The notes beneath the pieces are model-generated. The model did no database searches and had not been told where the DNA came from. It saw only the letters and a list, made by a program, of their open reading frames with translations. Shown here one piece after another: positions 42,734 to 50,801 of a stretch of 50,940 nt of DNA. Every line of letters begins with the position of its first letter. Positions within the stretch are counted from its first letter, which is position 1. The stretch spans positions 1-50,940 of IMG/VR virus record IMGVR_UViG_3300042452_000717, one strand, 5' to 3'. Source of the DNA: a virus. The translations under genes were made by a program, and so were the position numbers.

Positions 42734-43536
42734 GCCCCACGCTCCACGGTCTTGAGCACCGGCAGGGCGACGCGGTGGGCGCGGATAACACCGGTACACC
42801 GGAGCGCTCGCTCCGCGCTGTCGAAGCCGACAGTCATGCCGTCCATGCGCTCGGCTGCCCACGTCTCCAGCACGCGCGCGGGCGGCTGCGAGGACACGGG
42901 CGCGCTCGGCTCGCCGCGTTGGCGGGCGGTGTAGATCTCCTGCCACCTCTCGCGGATCGGCTCGAAGTCTGAGTAGCTGACGCGAGCGTCCGCAAGCGCC
43001 TCTGCGCACGCCACCGCAGCGCGCGTGTACTCGTCGGGCCGCAGCGCCTCGTTGTGCGCCTTCTTCTCCTCGGCCAGCGCGCGCGTCAACTCTCCGATCT
43101 GCGCACGGTAGCTGCGCTGCGCCGCGTTCAGCTCGTTTGCGTTCTGCGTCGCCAGCTCGCGCATCGTTTCCGCCTCGCGCTTGGCCGCGTCGCGCTCGCG
43201 CTGAGCGCGGTCGCGGCTCTCGTTCGCCAGATCCAGCGCCGAATGAGTCAAGTCGAGCGCTCGCTGAGTTTGGTCGCGCGCATCACGCGCAACAGCGAGT
43301 GCAGACCGCGCCTCGTCCCGCTCCTTCTCGGCGGCGGCGAGCTTGGCGCGCGTTTCTTCGTGGCACGCTGGGCAGTCCCAGAGAATGAGCGGCAGCGTTT
43401 TGTGCCCTCGGTTGCAGCGGTCGTTGTTGAGCCGCTGCTGGGCCTCGGCTAGCTGCGCACGCAATCGCGCCTCGAGGGAGACGCCGTCACGCACTTGGTT
43501 GCGTAGTGCTTGGATTTCCAGTTGCTGCTCGTTCAT
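42730..43536 (-). CDS. long coiled-coil protein, 268 aa
   Basis: From about residue 10 to 175 the sequence is almost continuous charged helix (ETRAKLAAAEKERDEARSAL, RDRAQRERDAAKREAETMRE), broken by a short CNRGHKTLPLILWDCPACHE insert. That insert has a C-x(n)-C-x2-C-H arrangement that could bind zinc. The C-terminal 90 residues are a mixed domain. The ATG at 43536 has no clear ribosome binding site. It heads the small-gene run downstream of RecT and could be a scaffold or adaptor, but no family is recognised. Confidence 0.65.
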   Translation of the reverse strand: MNEQQLEIQALRNQVRDGVSLEARLRAQLAEAQQRLNNDRCNRGHKTLPLILWDCPACHEETRAKLAAAEKERDEARSALAVARDARDQTQRALDLTHSALDLANESRDRAQRERDAAKREAETMRELATQNANELNAAQRSYRAQIGELTRALAEEKKAHNEALRPDEYTRAAVACAEALADARVSYSDFEPIRERWQEIYTARQRGEPSAPVSSQPPARVLETWAAERMDGMTVGFDSAERALRCTGVIRAHRVALPVLKTVERGA

Positions 43537-43654
43537 GGCTCGGGTGTGTGTTGCGGTGAGTGATAGAAAGAAGCGGCCCGCGCGGAAGATGAACAACGGC
43601 TAGAGCGCCGCGCGAGCCAACCCGTGCCCTAGCCTGCTCGGGTGTACGTGAGTC

Positions 43655-44824
43655 CTAGCCCTTCTCGGCCGTGTCCAAGCCAGCGGCGCGCATCAAAGCG
43701 AACCGCTTTTCCATCAGGGCGAGGCACCAGTCCGCGGCAAGCGCTCCGCGCGGAATCGCGTGCGCCTCGAACTTCTTGCTGACGGCGAACTGCACGGCTT
43801 TCTGGAGCAACGTGTGCCGGCCGCCGCCTTCGCCGCCCATGATCGCCTGCGTCGGCGTGTACGCCTTGAGCGGGCCGTTCGTCCACACGTTCTCGCCGGC
43901 CACGTCCGAGAAGCTGTCGAGCCGCGCCTTGAGTTGGAGCTCGAGCCCGTCGGCGTCGTTCACGTCCACGCCGCCCATGCTCGGGTCGTACCAGTTGGAC
44001 GGATGGCTCAGCGGGTGGGCCGTCTGCGTGACCTGCTCCACTTCCGGCGCCGGCTCGGGCTGCTGCTGCTGCGGAGCCTCGGCGAAGGGATCTTCCTCCT
44101 CCTGCGGCTGCGCGTCCTGCACGATCTCCGCCACACGCGGCTCCGTGGGCGTCGGCGCAGCGGGCGCAGCCTGGGACTTCCCAGGAGCTTGAGCGCCGAG
44201 CGCCTTGCGGGCGTGCTCCTTGACCGCCTCGATGGTCCGCGGGCGCTCGTTCTGTGCGGGCTGGCCCTGCTGCGGCGCGCGCTCGGCCTGGATCTGGTCG
44301 AACTCGTCGTTCACATAGAGGCCCATGCACACGTCCGGCCACAACTCGCGGGCAAGCCGCGCCGAAGCACGCGCCATGAGCATCGCGCGCTTGTTCATCT
44401 TCCAGTTCCCCTTGCCCAGAAGCCCAGCCTCGCGCGCCTCGTCGATCGTGTACGCGATGTCGAGCACTTCGCCCGTGTCCGAGCGCTTGCCTTCGTAGGC
44501 CGCCTCGGTGTCGTTCACGCGGATGAGCTTGAAGTGCGTGCATTTGCCCGAACTGCGCACGATCGCGGTGAGCAAGTCCGACGACATGCCGACTTTGCCG
44601 TCGATGACGTGCATCTCAGCCAGAGCCATCATCAGCCCGATGCCCAACTCGTGGGCGCGCATCCCAACGAGGAAGATGTTGCTCGGCTTGTTGCGGTACG
44701 CAGTGGGGACAAGATCCGACGCTGCGAGCGTGCTCGCCATGCGCATCAGTTCTTCGGGATCGCGCGCCGTGAGTCCGGCGGTGCGATTGGTGGCGGGAAC
44801 AGTGAGAGCCTGCTGCTTTTCCAT
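43655..44824 (-). CDS. recT: RecT/Bet-family single-strand annealing protein, 389 aa
   Basis: RecT proteins anneal complementary single strands left by a partner exonuclease. The core (residues about 30-210) includes NIFLVGMRAHELGIGLMMAL, DGKVGMSSDLLTAIVRSSG and KMNKRAMLMARASARLAREL, patterns of the RecT/RdgC-like annealase group. A long Pro/Gln/Glu-rich linker (about 215-290) and a C-terminal region follow; such extensions are common. The ATG at 44824 starts just after the exonuclease gene (29 bp gap). The pair is the usual phage recombination module. Confidence 0.85.
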   Translation of the reverse strand: MEKQQALTVPATNRTAGLTARDPEELMRMASTLAASDLVPTAYRNKPSNIFLVGMRAHELGIGLMMALAEMHVIDGKVGMSSDLLTAIVRSSGKCTHFKLIRVNDTEAAYEGKRSDTGEVLDIAYTIDEAREAGLLGKGNWKMNKRAMLMARASARLARELWPDVCMGLYVNDEFDQIQAERAPQQGQPAQNERPRTIEAVKEHARKALGAQAPGKSQAAPAAPTPTEPRVAEIVQDAQPQEEEDPFAEAPQQQQPEPAPEVEQVTQTAHPLSHPSNWYDPSMGGVDVNDADGLELQLKARLDSFSDVAGENVWTNGPLKAYTPTQAIMGGEGGGRHTLLQKAVQFAVSKKFEAHAIPRGALAADWCLALMEKRFALMRAAGLDTAEKG

Positions 44825-44853
44825 CTTGCGGTGTTGTGAGTTGTGAGAGGTAG

Positions 44854-45837
44854 TTAGACGGCCTGCGCCGCCTTGGTCAGAATCAGCGGGCGCGTGGTCT
44901 GCGTGTAGGCAGCCTTCGCCGAAATGTTGGCGACGCGGTTCTTCCACGTAGCCACAAGCACGCCGCCAACGGTCGCGCCTTCTGCTTCTTTCATCGCCGA
45001 CTTGAGCGCAGCCTGTGCTTGGTCGGCTGCGTCCTCGGCGATCTTGAGCGCCTGCTTCGCGTCTCGGTACTTGGCGAACACGATGGGGTCGACCTCGACG
45101 CTTGAGCCCACGACGGCGCGCTTCCACAAGCGGCCAACCTCCTCCGAACTCGTCAAGTGGTCGGGCTCGGGCGGGATGCTCGGCGCAACATGCTCGCGCC
45201 AGAAGCGTTCGCACGTCTCGCGGATCAACAGCCACAAGTCCGCATCGAACTTGATGTAGTACGGGCGCACGTCGTCGCCGCCGAAGTCTGCAACGAGCAA
45301 CCCCTCGTCGAACGGCATCCCGCACTCGCGCAGCACGCCTAGCTGCTGCTGCACCTGGAGCACGTAGTAGATCGGCGGGCCGTCCTTCCACTTCATGCGC
45401 TGGTCGGGGTCGATCCGCTTCACTTCGAGCGGAGCCTCGAACTCTGCGCCATCAGTGACGAAGAAGTCGGGGGTGCAGGAAAGCACGCTGCCGGGGATGC
45501 GCCAGACGACGCGATCGTCGTGCGCAAGGCAACATGCACTACCCACGCGCGCGAGCCGGAGGTTTTCCCACTCCGCCGGCGTGTAGAGGTTCAGCGAGTT
45601 CTCGCCAGCGTAGAAGGTCGCAATCGCGTGCTCGAACACTTGGCCCGCGCGCATCTTGCTCGTCTCCTCGACCTCCTCGCCCTTCTTGTGCGAGTAGACG
45701 CCGAAGGCGGAGCGCCACGGGTTCGCGCCCATCAGTGCGGGCGACTCCGAGGCGCCGATCATGTTGCGGCGCGCTGCGGCCCACTCTGCGGTGGTCTGGA
45801 ACGTCAGCGGTGCGACGGGTGAAAAGGCGGTTTTCAT
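44854..45837 (-). CDS. YqaJ/lambda-exonuclease-family nuclease, 327 aa
   Basis: This 5'-3' dsDNA exonuclease would partner RecT. The family signature is present: N-terminal GASESPALMGANPW (residues 28-41), the EHA helix (69-71), and the catalytic core CTPDFF (Asp 124) with EAPLEVKR (Glu 138, Lys 140). The later helix WLLIRETCERFWREH contains the usual C-terminal part. The ATG at 45837 is preceded by the previous stop with a 2-bp gap. Confidence 0.88.
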   Translation of the reverse strand: MKTAFSPVAPLTFQTTAEWAAARRNMIGASESPALMGANPWRSAFGVYSHKKGEEVEETSKMRAGQVFEHAIATFYAGENSLNLYTPAEWENLRLARVGSACCLAHDDRVVWRIPGSVLSCTPDFFVTDGAEFEAPLEVKRIDPDQRMKWKDGPPIYYVLQVQQQLGVLRECGMPFDEGLLVADFGGDDVRPYYIKFDADLWLLIRETCERFWREHVAPSIPPEPDHLTSSEEVGRLWKRAVVGSSVEVDPIVFAKYRDAKQALKIAEDAADQAQAALKSAMKEAEGATVGGVLVATWKNRVANISAKAAYTQTTRPLILTKAAQAV

Positions 45838-45839
45838 GG

Positions 45840-46217
45840 CTAGTTCGATTGCTCGATGCGGCGCAGCGTGAACTCGCGCCAAGAGGGAGGGAGTTTGTCG
45901 AGGTTGTGGGCCAGCAAGTCCAGCGGGGCGCGACCGAAAGGCTCGCCGATCATGCGGAACTCAAGGCGCACGCCGGGGAGCGGCTCCAGCATCTCCACTT
46001 CGCAGACGCCGTAGTAGATCGTCCGCTCTCCGCGCTTGGCGTCGGTGTCGAGCATCTGGCGCGCGGCTTTTGAGGCCCCCTGTGCGATGCCGCGCAGTTC
46101 GGCGCGGTCCAGCCCCATCATCACGCCGACAACCTCGTCGAGCGTGTTGTCCGAGCGAATGACGAGGCAGCAAATCGCGTGGATGCGAACGGAGTCGCGG
46201 GTCGTCGTGGTGGTCAT
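45840..46217 (-). CDS. hypothetical protein, 125 aa
   Basis: A small mixed domain (RIHAICCLVIRSDNTLDEVV, then VRLEFRMIGEPFGRAPLD) with no membrane span. It is the first gene after the palindrome-bearing gap and directly precedes the exonuclease, so it is probably co-transcribed with the recombination genes. GAGG lies about 9 bases before the ATG. No family is recognised. Confidence 0.65.
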   Translation of the reverse strand: MTTTTTRDSVRIHAICCLVIRSDNTLDEVVGVMMGLDRAELRGIAQGASKAARQMLDTDAKRGERTIYYGVCEVEMLEPLPGVRLEFRMIGEPFGRAPLDLLAHNLDKLPPSWREFTLRRIEQSN

Positions 46218-46533
46218 CTTTCGGGTCCTCGAGCGCGTGGGTTAGGTCGCGCTTCGACGATGGTAGCCGCCGGTCAACGCCGAGGGAACGGCAATTCGCC
46301 GAAAACATGGAAGAATGGCGGGGCCGAACTTTGGCGGGCGCGGGGGGAACGAGTGATAGATAGCTGGGCTCGAGGTTCTGAGTCTGGGATTGGTTCTGGG
46401 GTTTGGAGGTTTGGGACGGCCGGCCTGGCTGTCCAGGATTTGGACGGGCTGGGTCCACGGTCTGGAAATAGAGGCGCCCCGCGTCGTCCTGAGATTGGAC
46501 GGGCGGGGCGCGAGTGTCGGGCCGGCGGGGCCG
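46218..46533. other. 316-bp gap holding three operator-like palindromes
   Basis: This is the longest gene-free gap of the leftward block. Its right half holds three GTCCA-N5-TGGAC-type palindromes (46431-46500); left of them is a run of degenerate TCTGGG/TTGGAG-like repeats (about 46375-46425). It lies immediately upstream of the recombination genes and downstream of the 40-aa gene, so it probably contains a second promoter for the block. I cannot fit a convincing -10/-35 pair. Confidence 0.5.
46431..46500. promoter_or_regulatory. three 15-bp operator-like palindromes
   Basis: GTCCAGGATTTGGAC (46431-46445), GTCCACGGTCTGGAA (46453-46467) and GTCCTGAGATTGGAC (46486-46500) share the pattern GTCCA-N5-TGGAC with one or two mismatches. 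Their starts are 22 and 33 bp apart, two and three helical turns. The same family recurs at 50705-50801. Likely binding sites for one dimeric regulator. Confidence 0.6.
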
Positions 46534-46656
46534 TTAGAAGTTGGCGCAAGGGCCGAGGATTGCGGCGGCGAGCACGATTCCGGCGACGGTCAACGCGAGT
46601 TCAGCAGCGGCGCGTTCGATCCACGGCGGCGGATCTTCGGGGCGGGGGGCGCTCAT
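46534..46656 (-). CDS. 40-aa single-span membrane peptide
   Basis: A short gene whose ATG (46656) overlaps the upstream stop (ATGA), the same coupling as its neighbours. A Pro-rich N-terminus (SAPRPEDPPPWIERA) is followed by a hydrophobic stretch (AELALTVAGIVLAAAILGP) and CANF at the end. It would cross the inner membrane once. Too short for confident family assignment: a holin-like or host-takeover peptide is possible. Confidence 0.6.
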   Translation of the reverse strand: MSAPRPEDPPPWIERAAAELALTVAGIVLAAAILGPCANF

Positions 46657-47210
46657 TCGAGCGGCGGCTCGGCGTGGAAATCGCTCGGCGGCGTGGTGGT
46701 GTAGCCGATGGACGCGAGTTGGTCTCCGATGTCCTCAAGCAAGCGAGCTTCGTCGCAATCGTCCTGCGCGAGCCGGTCTGCGATGTCGTTGGCGATTTGG
46801 TAGAGGGCGTCGGCGTGCTCCTCCTCGCTCTCCAGCGTCTCGCGTTCGTTTGCGTCGTAGGCGAGGCGAAGCGCGGCGCGTTGGTGGCGCGCGCAGTCCA
46901 GCGCGAGCGCGACGCTGATAGCCTGCGAGGCGGGCAAGCCGGCGAGTTTGGCGGCGGCGTCCACGGGTCGATTCTCTTCCAGTAGGTAGACGATCTCGCG
47001 GGCGATCCGGTTCGCGTCCACGATCGGAAGGGCGCTGCGCATCGCAGCCTCTTCGCGTTCCCAAGCTGCATCTGTGGGCACTCCGCGATCATCTGTCTCC
47101 TCGTCGTGCTGCGCGTCGATGATGGCGCGGGCGTGCTCGATCTGCGCCTGAGTGCTCGCGCGCTTGTCGGCGTCGATGCTGGCGGGGCTGGTGGTGTGCT
47201 GCGTGTCCAT
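46653..47210 (-). CDS. acidic hypothetical protein, 185 aa
   Basis: An acidic helical protein (many Asp and Glu; ETDDRGVPTDAAWEREEAAM, EEEHADALYQIANDIADRL) with the segment NRIAREIVYLLEENRPVDAA and a C-terminal acidic helix. It has no known domain. ATG at 47210 is chosen; the frame continues upstream without a better start. It follows the VWA gene by 44 bp and precedes the membrane peptide (ATGA), so it may be part of the ATPase-VWA module; DNA mimicry is a guess based on acidity alone. Confidence 0.6.
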   Translation of the reverse strand: MDTQHTTSPASIDADKRASTQAQIEHARAIIDAQHDEETDDRGVPTDAAWEREEAAMRSALPIVDANRIAREIVYLLEENRPVDAAAKLAGLPASQAISVALALDCARHQRAALRLAYDANERETLESEEEHADALYQIANDIADRLAQDDCDEARLLEDIGDQLASIGYTTTPPSDFHAEPPLE

Positions 47211-47254
47211 TGTGTCGGGTGTGGTAGGTAGTTGGTGTTGGTCGGTCGGTCGGT

Positions 47255-48499
47255 TCACACTGCGACGCGCCCCAGGTGGGCGCGAAGCGTTTTCGTCCAG
47301 ATGGGAACGAGTTCGGCGGGGTCGGGAACCACGATCGGCGGGACGCTTGACCAGCCGGCGCGTTCGATGGAGTCGGCTCCGTCTACTGCGTCGCTGCCAA
47401 GCAAGATCGGCCAAAGCTCGACGCCAGCGGCGCGAGCGTTGCGCCATTGGGGCTCCTCGGCGCGCACTGCGCCGTCGCAGATCAGCATCAAGACTCGGCG
47501 CGGCTCGTGGCGCTTCGCAAGCTCGGCGCAAGCGCGGGCGCAGGCCTTCGGCGCGTGCGTGTCGTAGCTGTACCATTCGGGCATCACGTCAAGCTCTGTT
47601 TGCGCGTGCGACTGCGCGTCATTCCAGCCGATCACGTCTCGCCATTGTTCGGGCACTCCAGGCGCGGGCCGCACTTCGCGCGGGTCTCCGTACTGCGACA
47701 GTGCGACTTTGATTCCTGCGCGAGCGAGTGCGCGATATGCAATCGCAGCCGCGCGCTTCGCAGCCTCGCCGCGTCCGAATTGGCGCATTGAGCCGCTAGC
47801 GTCCAGCGCGATAAACACTGCGCAGCCGCGCACGTCCGGCTTGATGCGGCGCGAGAACGCACGATCCAGGTCGAGTCCAAGGGCCGTCGGCGCAATTCGT
47901 GACAGGTCGAGTTCGCCCGCGTCTTGATTGTGCATCTCGCGTCCGCGTCGGCGCTCGCGCAAAGCCTCCGACAGTGCGGCGCGAATCAAGGGTTCACCGC
48001 TGTAGTCGATCGGCCCCTTGAGGGTGCCAGCGGCGAGCGGGTCCACGATTGCGCCGTCAACGTTCACGGGCGGGCTCTGGCCCTCGACGTTCGCGTTGAC
48101 CAGCTGCATAACCTCCGATCCGTCGGCGGGCGCGGTCGGGCTTGCTTGGAACGTCTGGCCGTGGCCGTCGATCTGGCCGACAACGCGAACCGTGGGCGTG
48201 CGTCCCTTCGGGGCGCTGTCCAGGCCGGGAAACTCGGGCAGCTGGAAGGGCCGGCCGTTCTTCGGCTTCTTCCATGTCTTGGGCGATGCTTGCTCGTTCG
48301 TCCACTTCGCCAGACGCTCGGGCTGGTTGATGCGCATTCGCGCGGCGTGGTTCGCAAACTCGGGCTCGCAACCGATCCACGCGAAGGCGCGGGCGTGGTG
48401 CTGCGCCGGCGTCTCGGTCGGATGCTCGCGCTGCGCCTTCTCGTAGAGGTCGGCGAGACGGTAGAGCGTGCGGCGGCGCTGTAGCGGGGTGAGCTTCAC
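47255..48499 (-). CDS. VWA-domain protein (CobT/BatA-like), 414 aa
   Basis: The C-terminal half is a von Willebrand A domain with a MIDAS motif DASGS (residues 233-237) and a third metal residue in LICDG (Asp 342), so it should bind divalent metal and ligands. The N-terminal 200 residues are less structured. It starts at a GTG that overlaps the ATPase stop (GTGA), and such MoxR/CobS ATPase plus VWA pairs act as chaperone-like remodelling machines (as in CobS-CobT or CbbQ-CbbO). The target is unknown. The acidic protein gene follows. Confidence 0.8.
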   Translation of the reverse strand: MKLTPLQRRRTLYRLADLYEKAQREHPTETPAQHHARAFAWIGCEPEFANHAARMRINQPERLAKWTNEQASPKTWKKPKNGRPFQLPEFPGLDSAPKGRTPTVRVVGQIDGHGQTFQASPTAPADGSEVMQLVNANVEGQSPPVNVDGAIVDPLAAGTLKGPIDYSGEPLIRAALSEALRERRRGREMHNQDAGELDLSRIAPTALGLDLDRAFSRRIKPDVRGCAVFIALDASGSMRQFGRGEAAKRAAAIAYRALARAGIKVALSQYGDPREVRPAPGVPEQWRDVIGWNDAQSHAQTELDVMPEWYSYDTHAPKACARACAELAKRHEPRRVLMLICDGAVRAEEPQWRNARAAGVELWPILLGSDAVDGADSIERAGWSSVPPIVVPDPAELVPIWTKTLRAHLGRVAV

Positions 48500-49938
48500 G
48501 GGGCGCCAACCTTCCAGCCTGCATCGTCGGGCTTGATGATGGTGGCCGCGTTCGTTGCTTGTCCAGGCGTCAGCAAGTTGAGAATGCCGAGGCGCCACGC
48601 GGTCTTGGGCGGGATGGCGTCCACGCCCGCGCGGCCGGCATCGTCTCGGCCGAGCACCATGCGCAGCCATTGGACGCCTAGGCGCGTGCTGGGCGGGATC
48701 GTGAGGTTTCCGCGCAAGTGCTCGCGCCGCAAGTGCGCCAGCGTCTCGGCGAGTTTGCGCGAGCGCGCAGCGTCCAGGCCGGCGCGTTCAAAGAGCGCAG
48801 CCTCTTCGGATTGTGACAGGTAGTCGGCCGCGATCCCTCGGCAACGAGTCAGAAAAGCAGCGTCGATCCGGTGCGACGAATAGCTTCCCGACTCGTCTCG
48901 GAGTCCGTTGCAAGTGCCGATGATTTGAAAGCCGGGCGCGGCCGTGATTGTCTCTCCGGTCTCGGGCAAGTAGAGAGTGCGGCGCGTGGTGTCGGGTTCA
49001 AGCGGCGCGTGAAACAGTGCGGCGAGCAACGGGTCGAGCTTGTCGCACTCGTCCAGTACCAACACTGCGCCGCTCTTCATCGCCAGCGGCAGCGGTCCGT
49101 AGCGGTACTCCAGGCTCGGCGTCGTCTGCGACGGGCGACACGCAAGCGCGCTGTAGGTGATTCCGTCCGCGCAACTGACCAGGACTGCGCGGCGTCCTGC
49201 GCGGGCGCATTCCTGCAAGATCGGATAGGTTTTGCCGCTGCCGCTCGGGCCGCTGACCAGGGCGTGCGAGTGTCGGGCGAGCATCGCTCGAATCTCGGCG
49301 CTCGTGTCGCTCGCGTCATGGTAGAGCGCGTCGGGCGTCGGGATCTCTCCGACGAGTGCGACGGGTCCGCCCTTGGCGCGGGCGTTCACTTCGACCAGGG
49401 CGGCGCGTGCTTCGTCGTACGCTGCGCGGCGGGCGTGAAGCTCCAGGGCTGCGGCGTCGTACTGCGGGCGTGCTTCGACTGCGGCGAGGCGCGAAACTAG
49501 CGGCGTGTCGAGCTCCTCGGCGATGCGGCGAACCTCGTCCGGGTCGATGCTTGCGCGCTGCGGGCCGAGGCGGGCTTGAAGCTCGGCCGCGAGCATATCC
49601 AGGGCGCTCGATGCTGCCGGCGCTGCGACCGGCGCGCTGCGCGGCTGCGGCGTGGTGAGAGGTAGCGTCGGCGTCGCCAGCGGCGCGGCGAACGGTGCGG
49701 GCGCAGGAACGCTCGAACGCTCCTCGCTGGCGCTCGGGTGGACGGGAACGGCGGGCAGTCCGCACGCCTTGTGTGCGTAGACGTTCACGCGCTTGCCGGC
49801 TTTGCTGTGTCCAGGCGGGTAGGTGTAGCCATCGTGGATCGACAAGATGTGCGATCCTTCCGGGTAGGCTCGGCCGCACGTCCAGCATGTGCCGCCGTAC
49901 TTGCTGGCGGTGTACTCGCGGGTTTCGGTGGCGGTCAT
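48496..49938 (-). CDS. MoxR/CobS-like AAA+ ATPase with N-terminal zinc motif, 480 aa
   Basis: The AAA+ core has a Walker A GPSGSGKT (230-237), Walker B VLVLDE (292-297), sensor-1 Asn in QIIGTCN (344) and an arginine-finger candidate in AFLTRCRG, all intact. Residues 1-60 carry CWTCG (Cys 18, 21) and AHKACG (His 56, Cys 59), a likely zinc ribbon, followed by a Pro/Ala-rich linker to about residue 115 and a coiled-coil-like stretch. ATG at 49938 overlaps the stop of the previous gene (ATGA). It is coupled to the VWA gene. Confidence 0.85.
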   Translation of the reverse strand: MTATETREYTASKYGGTCWTCGRAYPEGSHILSIHDGYTYPPGHSKAGKRVNVYAHKACGLPAVPVHPSASEERSSVPAPAPFAAPLATPTLPLTTPQPRSAPVAAPAASSALDMLAAELQARLGPQRASIDPDEVRRIAEELDTPLVSRLAAVEARPQYDAAALELHARRAAYDEARAALVEVNARAKGGPVALVGEIPTPDALYHDASDTSAEIRAMLARHSHALVSGPSGSGKTYPILQECARAGRRAVLVSCADGITYSALACRPSQTTPSLEYRYGPLPLAMKSGAVLVLDECDKLDPLLAALFHAPLEPDTTRRTLYLPETGETITAAPGFQIIGTCNGLRDESGSYSSHRIDAAFLTRCRGIAADYLSQSEEAALFERAGLDAARSRKLAETLAHLRREHLRGNLTIPPSTRLGVQWLRMVLGRDDAGRAGVDAIPPKTAWRLGILNLLTPGQATNAATIIKPDDAGWKVGAP

Positions 49939-50171
49939 GCCTGCACACTCCGCCCGGCGAGCGCTGCGGCGTAAACCTCGGCGGCGTTCGACACTCCAGG
50001 AAGCTCCTGGGCAAGCGTCGTTGCGCACACTCGGGAAAGAGTCTTGGCGGGCAAGTGGCGGATCATTCCGCCCATCGCAGCGAAGCGCGAGGCGCGGCGG
50101 CGCATGACACGGCGCGCAATGTTGCTGCGGGCCTGCGCGATCGTGCGCGGCGTGAGAGGTAGCGTGGTCAT
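49935..50171 (-). CDS. small basic hypothetical protein, 78 aa
   Basis: Arg-rich helical protein (ARSNIARRVMRRRASRFAAM, then HLPAKTLSRVCATTLAQEL) with no known domain; nucleic-acid binding is possible. The ATG at 50171 has AAGGA about 8 bases upstream, clearly better than an upstream ATG at 50264. It is the first gene of the leftward block and overlaps the ATPase gene (ATGA). Confidence 0.65.
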   Translation of the reverse strand: MTTLPLTPRTIAQARSNIARRVMRRRASRFAAMGGMIRHLPAKTLSRVCATTLAQELPGVSNAAEVYAAALAGRSVQA

Positions 50172-50280
50172 CGGTTCATCCTTCGGGTGGGTGCGCGCTT
50201 CGCTCCGCCTTGCTCGGTCGGACCGCGTAGCGCGCTGCATCCCTTGTAGCGGACTCTTCGGCATAAGGGAACGGGCAATC

Positions 50281-50294
50281 CGCTACGATCTTCG
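50281..50294. repeat. 14-bp motif shared with 3309-3322
   Basis: Second copy of CGCTACGATCTTCG, about 110 bp upstream of the first gene of the leftward block, as the other copy is about 35 bp upstream of the replication initiator gene. Orientation is the same relative to both leftward transcripts. Confidence 0.35.
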
Positions 50295-50704
50295 CATCTT
50301 ACTGCGCCCTTACAATTGAAGGGGCTGCGCAAGCCTCGGCGCTCCAACCTCTTGCGAGCACCGTGCGGGCCGTCACTTGACAAGGGCCTGCCAGGGCCGT
50401 CCCTTGCCTTGGGGCTGCGCAGTCGGGATCTTCGCCACGCTGGGCGGGCGGAGCAGCGCTGCCCATACCAGCCAACTGCATGACGTGCCTGGGGCGCGGC
50501 CGCACAACGCTGGGCTTGGATGCGCCGGCCGCTCGGATCGGGGATCGGATCGGACGGTGAGTGAGAGGTAGGTGCGCACTGATGCGCCGGCCGGATCGTG
50601 CGGGTGATCGGTCGGACGGTCGGAACGTCGGACGTGGGGAGGGAGGGGATCAACCGCGCGCCCGCCCGCTCTCCCCACCGCCACGCCGGCCGCCGCCCCA
50701 GGCC

Positions 50705-50801
50705 GTCCAGAATCCGGACGCCGGCCGGCCGCACCGATCGTCCAAGTTCTGGACACTGACGCGCGCGGTAGAGTCCAAGATCTGGAATCCAGAATCTGGA
50801 C
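50705..50801. promoter_or_regulatory. four 15-bp operator-like palindromes
   Basis: GTCCAGAATCCGGAC (50705-50719), GTCCAAGTTCTGGAC (50740-50754), GTCCAAGATCTGGAA (50773-50787) and ATCCAGAATCTGGAC (50787-50801) share the pattern GTCCA-N5-TGGAC with up to one mismatch. Starts are 35, 33 and 14 bp apart, the last two overlapping by 1 bp. Placement about 530 bp upstream of the leftward block fits an operator or activator array. The same family is at 46431-46500. Confidence 0.65.

Noticed and set aside
46274-46549. A 91-aa leftward frame in the palindrome gap
   Set aside because: Arg/Pro-rich translation with no ribosome binding site, overlapping the operator-like sites and the 40-aa gene in another frame.
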